Position numbers and translations under genes: made by a program | NCBI GenBank assembly: GCA_963556695.1 | Contig: CAUWAG010000003.1 | Location: 7,502,001 to 7,566,000, forward strand | Source of the DNA: Anthostomella pinea | Taxonomy: Eukaryota; Ascomycota; Sordariomycetes; Xylariales; Xylariaceae | Reading direction: 5' to 3' | Length of the DNA stretch: 64,000 nt | Notes under the pieces: model-generated | Told to the model about the DNA's origin: nothing | What the model saw: only the letters and a program-made list of their open reading frames with translations | Databases searched by the model: none | Part shown: in pieces, positions 31,697 through 44,431 of the stretch | Numbering within the stretch: the stretch's first letter is position 1 | Layout: each line of letters begins with the position of its first letter

Positions 31697-33109
31697 CTTC
31701 GATCAACTGCAGGTGGTCGAGAGTCAATTAAAAACACCCTCCAAGCCGGATCCCAAAGCTATGAAGCTCCCGGGGGGAGGGGAGGAGCTCTGTATTCAAG
31801 AAAGGCGGTACGGTACCCCGTCAATTATGGCACTGCACCCCTCGCACACACAGAAGGAAATCTCAATTGAGTTGGAAATTGCTGCAGCGGACTGATCCTC
31901 GGAACTGTTCATTACTTACAAACGCGAAGTTCAACTGTCCAGCCCTTCATTAGAATTTGGGGATATATTCGCAACTCGATCGTGCAGGTACTACGTGGGA
32001 GGTCACCTTCGGCCAGGACGCCGATCGCGGCAAGAGCGGGGCAGTTATGTAATAAGTCGGTGTGGTCACTTTGGGACCGTTGGTGTTGGCATGAAGACTG
32101 ACCCCCCGAGATAAGAGGTTATCACCAGAAAGTACGTCCAAGTCGACCTATGTGCAGGTAGGGTATCTAGGTACCTATAGGTATATATAAACCCTCAGAT
32201 GACCCGACATCTACTTCAGAGTGCTTTCACTACGTTCAAGCCGGTCATCAATGTCATTCTCGACGATCCTCACGAGCTTGGGATCATGGTCGCGTACATG
32301 AGGTTCGACTTGCCCCTATTATATGAGAATGGCCCAGACGAAGCATGGTCCTCTAGAACTCGTCCCAGCACCATCAGCATAGGGCTCGCAAACATAGCAG
32401 AAATCGTATAACTGACAGGACCTCCAGCTCATCTGAATCGCAATAACATGGTCAAAAAGCTCAACACCGGAACATAGCACACACACACGCTGGCATGCCA
32501 AGCGGTTTGTGGGCGGAAAGTCGAAGCGGAATAAGCAGCAGTTTAGTGGTTATCATCCAGTTGTCCCCGGAATACCTACTCAGTCGAGGTAGGTACGCAA
32601 TTTATCATGTTAACAGCTTGCGAGTGTTCCCGTCGGGACCCGTGCGTAGTGGCATTATAATAGCCACATGAATAGGGAAGAACAAATCTTATTAGGAGTG
32701 AGTACGATGGGAAATGCCTTGAGAGTGAGGTCAGGTCAACGATTGCCCTCCCACGCCCGAACAGACCCGATGCGAGGAAACCTCTCGCACCATATGCCTT
32801 GAACACAACGCAAGAAGATCTCTTTTGCATTCCGTAATGTCAATTCGTACAAGTTCCTCCCAGTACGCCCACACCCCTTTTCTTTCCGAAATCAGCTTTC
32901 TGTGTCAGACCAGAATAGTAGGTGTCGCCCCGAAAAGGGGAGTCACTTTGTAGGCCCACCAGAAGAGAGGATAGGATACCGAGATGACGCGTAATTTATG
33001 GACTATATCGATTGCTCCGGGAAATGACTTGCGAGTTACAACCAGCCCATCACGAATGGGGGGGAGGAGACACTCGGCGCGATTCGGGGCTGTTGCTTTG
33101 TCTATTCCT
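31697..33109. other. Intergenic region
   Basis: About 1.4 kb that includes the GCV1 upstream region. An AATAAGCAGCAGTTTAGTG segment near 32531 resembles sequences near the ATIC-type gene. No gene was supported. Confidence 0.45.
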
Positions 33110-34999
<1,890 letters not shown>

Positions 35000-35719
35000 A
35001 TGTTTTTCTCGACCAAGGCCCTCTTCGTAGCCGGCTTCTTGCAAGCTGTCCTCGGCCACAACATACAGCTCCCTGCCCACGGCCGGGAATGCTTCCACGA
35101 GCAGCTCCACAAGGACGATGTCATGACCGTCACCTTCCAGGTTGGCGACAGAGAGTTTGGCAGTGCCGGTAACCTGGACATCGACTTCTGGGTATGACAG
35201 TCAAGCACCCAACTCAATTCCCTTGACCGAGGCTTACAAGGCCTCGTACAGATCACGAACCCTCAGGGCCAGTACGAAACCTTCCAGAAGGACGTCTCCA
35301 ACGGCGACTACTCCTTCACGGCCAAGCACGACGGAAAGTTCCTCTACTGTTTCGGCAACGAACATTGGGGAGCAAACAGCAAGGAGGTGTCTTTCAATGT
35401 CCACGGCATAGTATACGTCTCAGAAGCCGATGCTCCTCAGGACCCCCTAGAAGCAGAGAGTATGGGAGCCCCTATTCCATGGGTACTTGAGCAGTTGTCT
35501 AACACACTCGTAGTCAAGAAACTCTCCGAACTAGCCAGCCAGGTCAAGGACGAGCAAGGATACATCGTCGTCCGAGAACGCACCCACCGAAACACGGCCG
35601 AGAGCACAAATAGTCGAGTCAAGTGGTGGAATATGTTCGTGATTGGGGTCGTTATTGGCGAATCGCTTTTCCAGGTCTGGTGGCTACGGCGATTCTTTGA
35701 GGTCAAGCGTGTAGTTTAG
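35000..35719 (+). CDS. EMP24: Emp24, p24-family cargo receptor of COPII vesicles
   Basis: Three exons (35000-35191, 35252-35459, 35514-35719) give 201 residues. p24 proteins select cargo such as GPI-anchored proteins and shape vesicles between ER and Golgi. A signal peptide (MFFSTKALFVAGFLQAVLG) leads to the GOLD domain with HNIQLPAHGRECFHEQLHKD, FGSAGNLDIDFW, LYCFGNEHWGANSKEVSFNV and HGIVYVSEADAPQDP. A coiled coil (EIKKLSELASQVKDEQGYIV) follows, then RERTHRNTAES and one membrane helix (MFVIGVVIGESLFQVWWLRR). The short tail FFEVKRVV carries the FF export motif. The second intron is 54 nt, a multiple of three without stop codons, so its retention would insert 18 residues. Splicing it out restores the family sequence. 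Confidence 0.92.
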
Positions 35720-36063
35720 GATTCCTGCGGTTGGCGTCTTCTGCGGCGGGTTGTATCCCATTGTTGGTCTGGGTAGTCTGGCGCATCAAGGACTGGCATG
35801 AGAAGGACTACAAAATCAGGACGGTTACGAAGTGGAGCACCTTGTACATTTTGTTATACTAATGAACACAACAGACTTGTCTCATTCCTCAGTCACGGTG
35901 TCTGTTGCACTTTGAGTCTCATGGCCGAAAACTGTCGAAGAAAGCGCAGAAAACAGGTTCCTATAAGTCTAGGTATGAAGATAAATCCAACATCAATGAT
36001 GCTCTACTTGACTTCAAAGCCATTTCCCACCTCTCAAAATCTACCACAGGGCTCTCAGACAGT
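35720..36063. other. Convergent intergenic region
   Basis: About 340 bp of 3' flanks of EMP24 and the dehydrogenase gene. Nothing was recognised. Confidence 0.45.
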
Positions 36064-37154
36064 TCAAGGGAAGCCGTTCAGACCAAGGATCAACTCCGGC
36101 GTGTTAGCAATCTCATCCTTCCTCTGCTTCAACTCCTCGACATCCCATCCAGCGAACACAAACTTGTTCTTCAAGAACACAGCCTCATCGCTCGCAGCCC
36201 AGACCAGGAACTGAGCCGGGAGATTGACTGCCGCAAACCCATCGTCAGCGGATCCCCTTCGAAACACACCCAAACAAGGTGTTCACCGTGAGCGGAGGGA
36301 AATAGGGGGTGTGTCATCAAACTTACTATCGTCACTCGGCCACTCCATCCCAGACTCCTTGGTCATCTTCCGCCCCATCTCCGACTCGCCCACGATGCCG
36401 GGATGGATGCCCACGACGCGCATCTCAGGGTTCTCGGCCCCGAAGAACTCCATGACTTTGATAGCGGCCAGCTTGCTCGCCGCGTACCCGGACATGGGCA
36501 TGGCCGCGTTGGCCGGGAACAGCACGCCCGCGGTGCCGAGCTGGAGCACGACGGCGTCGACGGCAGCATGCCTGGCCACGGCCCGCGCCAGCACGGCCGC
36601 GCCCTTGACGTTGGCCTCGAAGCCGAGCCACCAGTCCTCGAGGTCGGCCGTGGCGACGGGCGCCAGGCTGGCCATGTGCTGCGTGTACGTTACCATCCTG
36701 TGTTCAAACCCGTATGCCACATTTCCTAGATGAAGAAGAAGAAGGAACAACAAAGCTCGTTCTCGAAACCGAGGCTCAGGGTCTTGTGATGGGATGTTTC
36801 TATACGTACCCCGGTGCAGTTGACCACGACGTCGACGGCGGAACCACCGAGCCGGGCCTTGGCGCTCGCGAAGGCGTCGTCCATGCCGTTCGCGTCGTTG
36901 ACGGCGAAGTCGAGGATCTCGGCCTTGGGATACTGCTTCTTGAGCTCGGACGCCGTGGCGGAGACAACATCGGCGCGGCGCCCGGTCAGGGCGAGGCGCG
37001 CGCAGCCGGCTTGCAGGAAGGCGAGCGCGGTGGCCTTGCCGATGCCCGCGGAGCCGCCCGCGATGAGGACCGTCTTTAAGGCGGCGGAGAGCTGCGGCAG
37101 GGATAGGGAGATGGCCGCATAGGGCTTGTTGTGCTGGATCTTGGTGTAGTTCAT
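36064..37154 (-). CDS. Short-chain dehydrogenase/reductase
   Basis: Three exons (37154-36810, 36678-36327, 36227-36064) give 286 residues, normal for a classical SDR. The Rossmann start is VLIAGGSAGIGKATALAFLQ, a variant of TGxxxGIG. VVNCTG is the NNAG-like motif and GYAASKLAAIKVMEFF holds the catalytic Tyr-x-x-x-Lys. A proline-glycine loop HPGIV follows. The C-terminus is NLPAQFLVWAASDEAVFLKN, then FAGWDVEELKQRKDEI, as in many fungal SDRs of unknown substrate. Cofactor preference and substrate cannot be read with certainty. Intron 1 (36809-36679, phase 0) is a near copy of intron 2 of the luciferase-domain gene. Intron 2 (36326-36228) is ordinary, with donor GTAAGT and acceptor GGCAG. Confidence 0.88.
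36679..36809 (-). mobile_element. Introner-like element family B, copy 2
   Basis: The first intron of the dehydrogenase gene, 131 nt, phase 0, begins GTACGTATAGAAACATCCC and ends AACGTACACGCAG on the minus strand. It aligns along its full length with 29337-29466. The hosts are unrelated and the phases differ, so shared ancestry of the genes cannot explain the likeness. Confidence 0.85.
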
Positions 37155-38543
37155 GGTGACGGTTGGGATCGGTCGTACTTTTGTGAGTGGCAGTTGGTGG
37201 AGAGGTGATGAGGCTAGCGAGGAGCGAGGGGGTCAATGAAGTTGGTATGAAGCGTGTTGAAGACTCTGGTGAGCTAGTACTGCATCATTTAAAGCAGGTG
37301 ATGAATGTCCTGCCTTCATAGACTTCTGGTCGATGCGTCCCAGGGTGCGTCGTCTGTCCATATCTCCATACCACCAGCGGAGGCGCGCGCTTGGTTCCGC
37401 AGTGTCATTACAAAGAGTATTGCTTTCATCAGCCTGTTTCATAGCAATGTGCCAGAGCAATGTCCATTTCTTCGAGCGACACCAGCATCAGGGACGGATC
37501 CTCGATTTACAATCGCGGAATGGATACTGCTGGGTCTGGTGTGGTGGATGTGGCGGTTTGTCATCCCAGAGGTTGGACCGCGGCCGTAGATTGACTTGTA
37601 AGCAGCTGGATTGAACATACCCCTGGACCCACGCACCAATGTGCCTTGCAATGTATGTACTTTCTGCGCATATTACAGTCATATACTCCTTGTGTCGAGC
37701 TGCATTACATCTCGAGCACAAGTTAGGAAGCAGGCATTTTGGGAATTTAGCGAGGATTAGAAAAGAACGAGACAATAGCCCTGGGAGCTAAGTTGAAAAG
37801 TGTTTGGGTTCAGTTTGAGGTGGAAGTACAATAAACGTTCTGTTCCGATGTCCATATTGTTAGCAATGCATTCACCCCGATATTGGGAGTTCTCTTCCTC
37901 CTGGTGATGATCACTTTAACCGCAGTTTTATCTCGGCTGATTCCCAAGCCCTGAAGTGATATAGTGGCAAGACTAGCACCTTGTTCTTGTACAGAGACCC
38001 TACGATCCATTCACGTGCCATATGTGAGCGGGCCATACTGTATTTACTCTTTCAATATGATGTTTAGACCCCTCTGACCCGTTACATGGTCAAATTGCTA
38101 TGCGTGCCACCGTTCGAGCAGTGTCCCAGAGCTACTCCCCCTGGTCACATGGCGGTGACGTATTTCTTTGCCTTAGAATCTTCGTACTAGTTGTACTAGA
38201 TGTGCTCATACTCTAGGAAGAGTCTGCCTCTGAGGGCAAAAGTCTTGCTCAACGTCATGGTCACTAGTCGGGCATCATCTACTATAGGTTAAGGATGGGC
38301 TGTATCACATTGCAGCCTCGGACTCTAGCACCGTGGCATATATGATCAAATACAGTGAGTAGCGTAATGCCGGTATTCTCCCACAAAGCTTACCTGTCTT
38401 GTATCATCCATGAGTTCTAGTGTTGTCCATGGCATGTCTGATATAAGCATAGCTGATGAACGAAGCCATCTGGCGAGCAATGTTTCCGATGGCATCACAC
38501 GCACCGAGGATTGGCGGAGTGACATAGTGACAACGTGTGAAGA
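37155..38543. other. Intergenic region
   Basis: About 1.4 kb upstream of the dehydrogenase gene, up to the MITE. No gene was supported. Confidence 0.45.
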
Positions 38544-38545
38544 TA

Positions 38546-38754
38546 CACTCAGCCCTCATAAATCTCCGTACGCGCATGGTAGCAATATTCCAGCAAACTA
38601 GTGGGATAAATAGAAAAACCGGAATAAGCACCCTAGAATAAGCGTCAGGGATAATAGAGATCTAACTGCTTATTCCGGTGTGCTTATTCCGATTTGATGA
38701 ATTTACCGTGGATTGTTGGAAGGGTCGTGTACGTAGACTTATGAGGGTGCAGTG
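38546..38754 (-). mobile_element. MITE copy 2, about 209 bp, TA-flanked
   Basis: This is the reverse orientation of the 14.8-kb copy, about 85-90% alike by eye over the full length. Left end CACTCAGCCCTCATAAATCT. Right end, reverse-complemented, CACTGCACCCTCATAAGTCT. TA flanks both ends (38544-38545 and 38755-38756). The inner core TCTAACTGCTTATTCCGGTG is shared exactly with copy 1. Confidence 0.87.
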
Positions 38755-38756
38755 TA

Positions 38757-40919
38757 CCTCCCGCACCTACTGCAAGCGAAACTTCAAGGTAGCACTACTC
38801 TAGAGGCCTCCTCAAACTGTCAGAGCCGACAAATGTGTCGAGCCGGCGGAGCTCTCGTGTCAATTTTAGCAAGCTTAGTACCAAGTTCGAGGCAGCACCG
38901 GAAGCTATCTGCTGATATATCCATCCATCCGTCCTTCCACGTCTATACACAAACTTGCAAGCCAAGCTCACATGTGAAGAGGCAACTAAACAAAGTTTTC
39001 CCAGCAGCCACACTACGAAGCCTATCGTCCAGCCCTTCTTATCTACGTGCGTACCAAGAGCGGTACAGGATATATATACGAGTCTATTAGGTTAATTTGG
39101 TAGCCGGTTTGGTACGGCCTAGCGAATAGCGAAGTATTATTTATATATTCTTAGGCACAGCGGTTCGATTCCTCTAGCGGTTGACACATTCCCTTTTTCC
39201 TTTTTCCTTTTCTTTTGGACCCTTGGCAACAGAAAGACAGTTATTACTTGACGAGAACTGGACACTGACAATTTAAACAGCGTCGAGTTCACCTCGGAAT
39301 ATTTTCTACCCTACAGCACCCTGAAACCACACCATTAGCCACCAGATGAACAATACTGGCTTTACTCGTCTCCGCGTTCCTGGTATGAAGGGTGTTTTCA
39401 GGGGCGGGAACAAGAGAAGGCGAAACAAGAAAGCTATAGCCCAATACAACTACATACTCCAGGAAGCCAGTATGATTCTGTCCATATATTCTCCTAGGAA
39501 TAGAAGCGCGGTTGATAATTACATAAAAAACACTACAGCCTACCAGCATTGACGGAAACAGCCAATTCACCCCCTTGAAATCCAAGGTCTTGCTATTTTC
39601 CCTCACCCGATGATCCCGACCCCAGCTCTCCCACGTCCACTCCAGTTCCGCCTAAGTCAATTTCGCCTCCGCCAGCACGGCCTTCGGAGTGTGTAGACGG
39701 TGCGCCACAGCAGCGCAAGTCTCACAAGCTTAAAACCCTGCTGTACATCCTCATCATCATCATCATCATTTCGTACGCCGCATAAGCGACCAGCGTGATC
39801 CCATCATTATCATCACCACATCAAGTCCAACTCCATGAACCTTCGTTCTGCCGGCCGAGCCCATAAAGTTGCTACAAACGGCGACAAGAGACTCCTTAAC
39901 CCGCCCCCAATAAGGTTCAAGGAGAACACGCCGGATTTGCCCTGTGCGTCGAATGAGTGAGTTTTAAAACCTGCTAGAAAGCGACGCCCAAGAACGAAGG
40001 ATCGACTTCCTACGATGCCTTGGAGGAACAACTAGCGAGACCTGGATCCTCCGAGTGGCCTCGCAAGAGCCCTCCAGTGATAAGAGTAAGGTGTGAGAAA
40101 AACAAGATGTGTGACGTACTAGGTACCTGAGCAAGACCAGGAAAGGAAGGCGAAGGGGATGTGTATATACATGCCAATATAGATCAAATATTGTTCCAAA
40201 GTCAGTACTAAGGATCCCTTGAGATATGGCTCGGCGGATTTGATTCAAGACATTGGCCTCGTCATAAATCCCGAACCGTGCATCTGTGCCAACTGGTTAA
40301 AGCATATCAACCCATCCCGTCTTGTATTCTCCCCTGAGACGTGAGGTAAGATCTGGCTCCCTGTCGGTCATGCTACCGCGCGCGACCGCTTCTCGGATAT
40401 CACGTTCGCGTACATAGGGTCTTACCAAGGACTGGCGGCCGAATGGATGATTGTATTTACAGACAGTCCATGGATCATGTCGAAGAAGTGAGGTGGGTGA
40501 CCGAACTGGAGACATCACTTCTACTTACACTTACACCTGCAACCGGCAGCGATATAGCTGTCAAGGATGAAACGCATCGATGGTCCGCGTCCATGAGCCT
40601 GACAGCAATTTGCATCATCACGAACAGGAGACGAGGCAAGAATACAGTCGATGCAGTAGTGAATCAGCTGCAACTTCAACGCCAAGTATACAAAAGCTAC
40701 CAACTGACGCAAGCGAAGCCGCCCAATGCAATGCAATGCAGAGCTGAAAGACACGATGCCAACCCGATGCAGATGGGTATCCAGATGCACCTGCTCGCTA
40801 CATAACGCCAATTGTACCACATACACAGCCCCGACCAGATCTATGAACTTTTCCGTTCCCTTTTCCTCTTCTCAATAGACGACCACGGGGACCGTAGATG
40901 TGTCTGTTGATCCGTTGAA
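38757..40919. other. Long intergenic region
   Basis: About 2.2 kb between the MITE and the 3' end of the SulP transporter gene. It has a pyrimidine tract near 39190 and a TCA microsatellite. A degenerate tRNA-like B box (GGTTCGATTCC) near 39160 lacks good stems. No gene was supported. Confidence 0.45.
39751..39769. repeat. (TCA)6 microsatellite
   Basis: Six copies of TCA lie in the intergenic region, followed by imperfect ATCATC repeats. Confidence 0.85.
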
Positions 40920-43900
40920 TTAATTCCCGACCGCCGAAATGTAGTTTGTCATGGCGTTCATCCGTTCGGTTGTCAACTTGAGTGAAACCCTTAGTAACTC
41001 CTGCGCGACGTCCTTCTCATCGGTCTGAAGTCGCTCCCAGCTGTCCGTGTCCATGACCCAGACCACACAGTTCTTAGCGGCGCGGACTGTTGCTGTACGG
41101 TCTGTCTCAGAGAAGAAGGGCAACTCGCCGCATGTCGTACCTTGAACGATCGGCTCCAATAGTGTACCTTGGGGCGTTTGATACTCAGCGTGGAGCTCGC
41201 CTCGTTCCAAGAGGTAGAAACCATTGGCCGGTTCGCCACGTTGGTACAGTACCGTACCGGCAGCATATTCTTTGCGGGCAAAATATGGCCTGGCACGGAA
41301 CCAAAAGTCCTCGTTTCTCTCGCTCACATCATGAAAGACCTGAAGCATAAGCCGTAGAGGTTCACTAATACTTTGCCACCTGGTGGTGCGTCTGATCTCT
41401 TGTTGTGTTAGAACGGTCCTTGCTGCTTGGTGTAAGTGATGCCTTCGCGGAGACTGAGACAGCATATCCAGGGATTGCGTAAGAGAGTCGCTATTGGGGA
41501 CATCGAGATTGCTTGACGGGGCTGGTCGAGTAACCCTCAGCGCTTCTTGACGCGCATAGAATGTCTTCAGCTGCTCGTTTTCGCAGCTTTCCAGAGCCGA
41601 GTTCAAGTCCGGCATGAACTTGACCTCGATACCATCTGAGCCAAGCCCAACGGCCCTCAGGTCGAGTCCCACCCTACTTTCTGCATCTTTTCCACTGATG
41701 AGAAGACTGACACCTTTGTTGCTCAGAAGGCGACTGATAGTATTGAAGCCCTCAGCCGCTGAGAAGTCGATACCAGTGACATGCCATAGGTCGACAATTA
41801 GATACCTGATGGGGTGTTCCTCAAACCTGTCATCCGATATAAGGGTGCGAATCTGTTCCTCGACACCAACGATAGTTCCGAAAAAAAGGAAGCCGGACAG
41901 CTTGATAACGAAGGTCTGCCCTCCGACTTCGCGGAGGTAGTAATGCTGTGAGGGGTTCCGTCTAACCATTGATCCGACTTGGTTTCCGGTATATGTAGCT
42001 CGGACCGCCGAGACTTGAGATGCGTGAAAAATGGCCGAAACGAATGCAAGGATGATGCCGACGAAGATGCCAACGACAAAGTCGTAAATCCCCATCGTCA
42101 AAACAATTACTACGATCTAGAATGGTATGTTAACGACGTGGGTAATATGACGATTCAGCAAACACTTACCGTCAAGTATTCGACCAGTTTCAATTTCCGT
42201 CTTGGGGCTACTAATGCATCCATTAAGAGCTCGAAGCCGAGGACAAAGATTAGGGTCCCAACCATCATCACGGGAATGAAGCCTATGAGGACAGGCCCAA
42301 TGACCATGACGCCAAATGTCAATGCAGCCAGCAAAACGCCTGCCAAGCGGCTGTCGCCCCCCGACCTGACAAAAAATAACGTATTGGCGAATACCAGGTA
42401 GTTTTGGATACTCCCCGCGATACCGGATAGGAAATTCGAGTACCCGTGCAATTTGAGCTCTCGGTCCAGATCCAGGTTGTCCTCGCCTATATTCTGGGCC
42501 AAGGCAGGAACATTGATGGGAACGTGAAGTATGCTGAAGAAAGTCAGGGCAAACATAGCACCGACAGTCTCCAATATGGCTCCCCAGTGAACCAGGTGAA
42601 ACTCTAAACAGAAGGCCAGTAAGCATTGGACTCAGCTGGAACAGTGGGCACTTACTATAAAGTGTCCAGAAGTACCACCAGGGTTGGCCCGCCTCAGGGG
42701 CCTCGAAGATCCAGCCCGTCTTTCGTAGATTCGCCGGCTCTAGGCTATCCATCGACAGTACAAAGAAGTAGAAGATCATCGGGATACATAGGATATAGAC
42801 TGGCAAGAGGTATCGCGAGCTGACCTTCCTCTGAAGGCCAAAAAGGAAAACGGCGAGAGCGAGTGGGATGAGCCAGAGAGGTAGCGTGTCATTTTGAATC
42901 AGTCGTCGACCAGTCTCCAGGTCGTAGTGAAATTCACCCAGGCGTGCCGAGACTTCGAAACCCGTAGCGATGAGAAACCAGCCCACGCCACCAATGCAGC
43001 CGATCAGAATATGCCGAGGGATGAAACCGACAATGTATCCCAGCCTGAATCGACCCATGAGGTAGAAGACGACCCCGGTAAGCATGGAACTGATGGCGAA
43101 GGATGTTATCGTCGTCGCAATGACGGCGTCTGGGTTGTCTTCTCCAACTGTCGAAGTGATGGTCATTGCCATACTATGGAAGAAGGGGACAACTTCGATC
43201 TGAAAACTGTAAGCTGGATGTCCACCAGTCACCAGGGGCAGCAACTTACAAGTTCAGACCCAACGCCGCCTCGGAATATACTGCCAAATGAAAACGTCAA
43301 CTGGGAGATGATGGTGCTGACGTAGAATATAGAGATGCCGGCAGGCCCAAGATTTGCAAATACTGGGTTACCAAGTGGGAAAAGAATCATGCCTAGAAGG
43401 GAGTCAGCGTCGAGCACCCCAGAGATTGCTTACACCTATGACTTACCGTATGATAGAGCATCTAATATGTTGAGAAGGAGCCCGACTACGACCGCTGGTA
43501 GGCAGCGGATCGGGTCCATAATAACTGTTTCCCATACGGTCTTTCTATCCCATGTTTTCGGGTTCGCGGTAGCCGCAAGTCCACGAACTTTGTCTCCAGC
43601 TTTTTGCCGAAGTGCGGTCCACCCGGTTGTCCTTGGCTTCTGACTTTCAAGGTCATCCAGCGTATCCGACGACTCGGACCTAGGAGACTTCGCGCCTAGA
43701 AGGGGCGTGAACTCGGACAACCCAGTCCGTGCGCCATTCTCGATCGGAGGAGATTCCTGCGGAGGTATAATGTCTGGTATGCGCTGCGAAGAGGAGGACC
43801 GCTCATTGATGGGACTCTCGCCCTCGAGCGATCCGTAGGAGGTCTGGGGCGGCGATCGCCTGAACATACACGTGAGCACGGAGGGTCCGTCGTCGACTGC

Positions 43901-44431
43901 GTCCTCGATCTCATTGTCTAGCGACGATGGTTCCGAAACTTCCGTTATAGTGTCGGCGCTGGAGACCTGTGATTCGTCATATGTTGATGGGTCATTCCGG
44001 AACTTGGGCCGTTCGCGGGATTGATGTGACGAGGAAGACGGTCGTTGGGAGAGAAAAGAAGCTTTTCGCTTGTCTTTCTTGTCGGATAGGACGTAGGATG
44101 CCAGCTCTGCAGTGTCTTCGCGCACACTTCGAGCAAAGCCAGCGCTGTCGACGGGAGCTGGGGATACGTCAGTTGGTGGTCGGATAGCCAAGCCTCGCGT
44201 GAACGTACAGAGATGATCTTGGACAGATCCAGGTATGAAGGACCTGGTGGGGTCTCGGTAGCCTTGGGAACTGACGGAAGACGACAGCAGCCTTGGATCG
44301 GCCGGCATGGGACCGGTTTGCTCGGTTGGACTCATGGCTGGTCCGCGATCGCCATGTGTATAGGTATCTGGGCGCGAGCCCACCGAAGGCGACCTTCGCC
44401 ACCAGGAGAGGCCAAAGGGTAAACTGGACAT
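40920..44431 (-). CDS. SulP-family transporter with STAS and cyclic-nucleotide-binding-like domains (Vsb1/Ygr125w type)
   Basis: Five exons (44431-43447, 43392-43250, 43199-42656, 42603-42170, 42116-40920) give 1100 residues. All introns are 50-54 nt with donor GTAAGT. Residues 1 to about 300 are disordered and Ser/Pro-rich. Membrane segments follow from about residue 310 (IRCLPAVVVGLLLNILDALS, FANLGPAGISIFYVSTIISQ, VPFFHSMAMTI, RFRLGYIVGFIPRHILIGCI) to about 735. A STAS domain lies at about 760-890 (QTFVIKLSGFLFFGTIVGVE, RYLIVDLWHVTGIDFSAAEG). A cNMP-binding fold lies at about 970-1090 (AAGTVLYQRGEPANGFYLLE, GTTCGELPFFSETDRTATVR). This three-part layout is that of yeast Ygr125w/Vsb1, linked to vacuolar basic amino-acid storage. 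The transported substrate here is inferred from family only. Whether the C-terminal fold binds nucleotide is not known. Confidence 0.9.

Noticed and set aside
39095..39180. Possible degenerate tRNA or tRNA-derived SINE (TAGCCGGTTTGG and GGTTCGATTCC)
   Set aside because: The B box is fair and the A box poor. The T stem has a mismatch and the acceptor ends do not pair. No second copy was noticed in the window.
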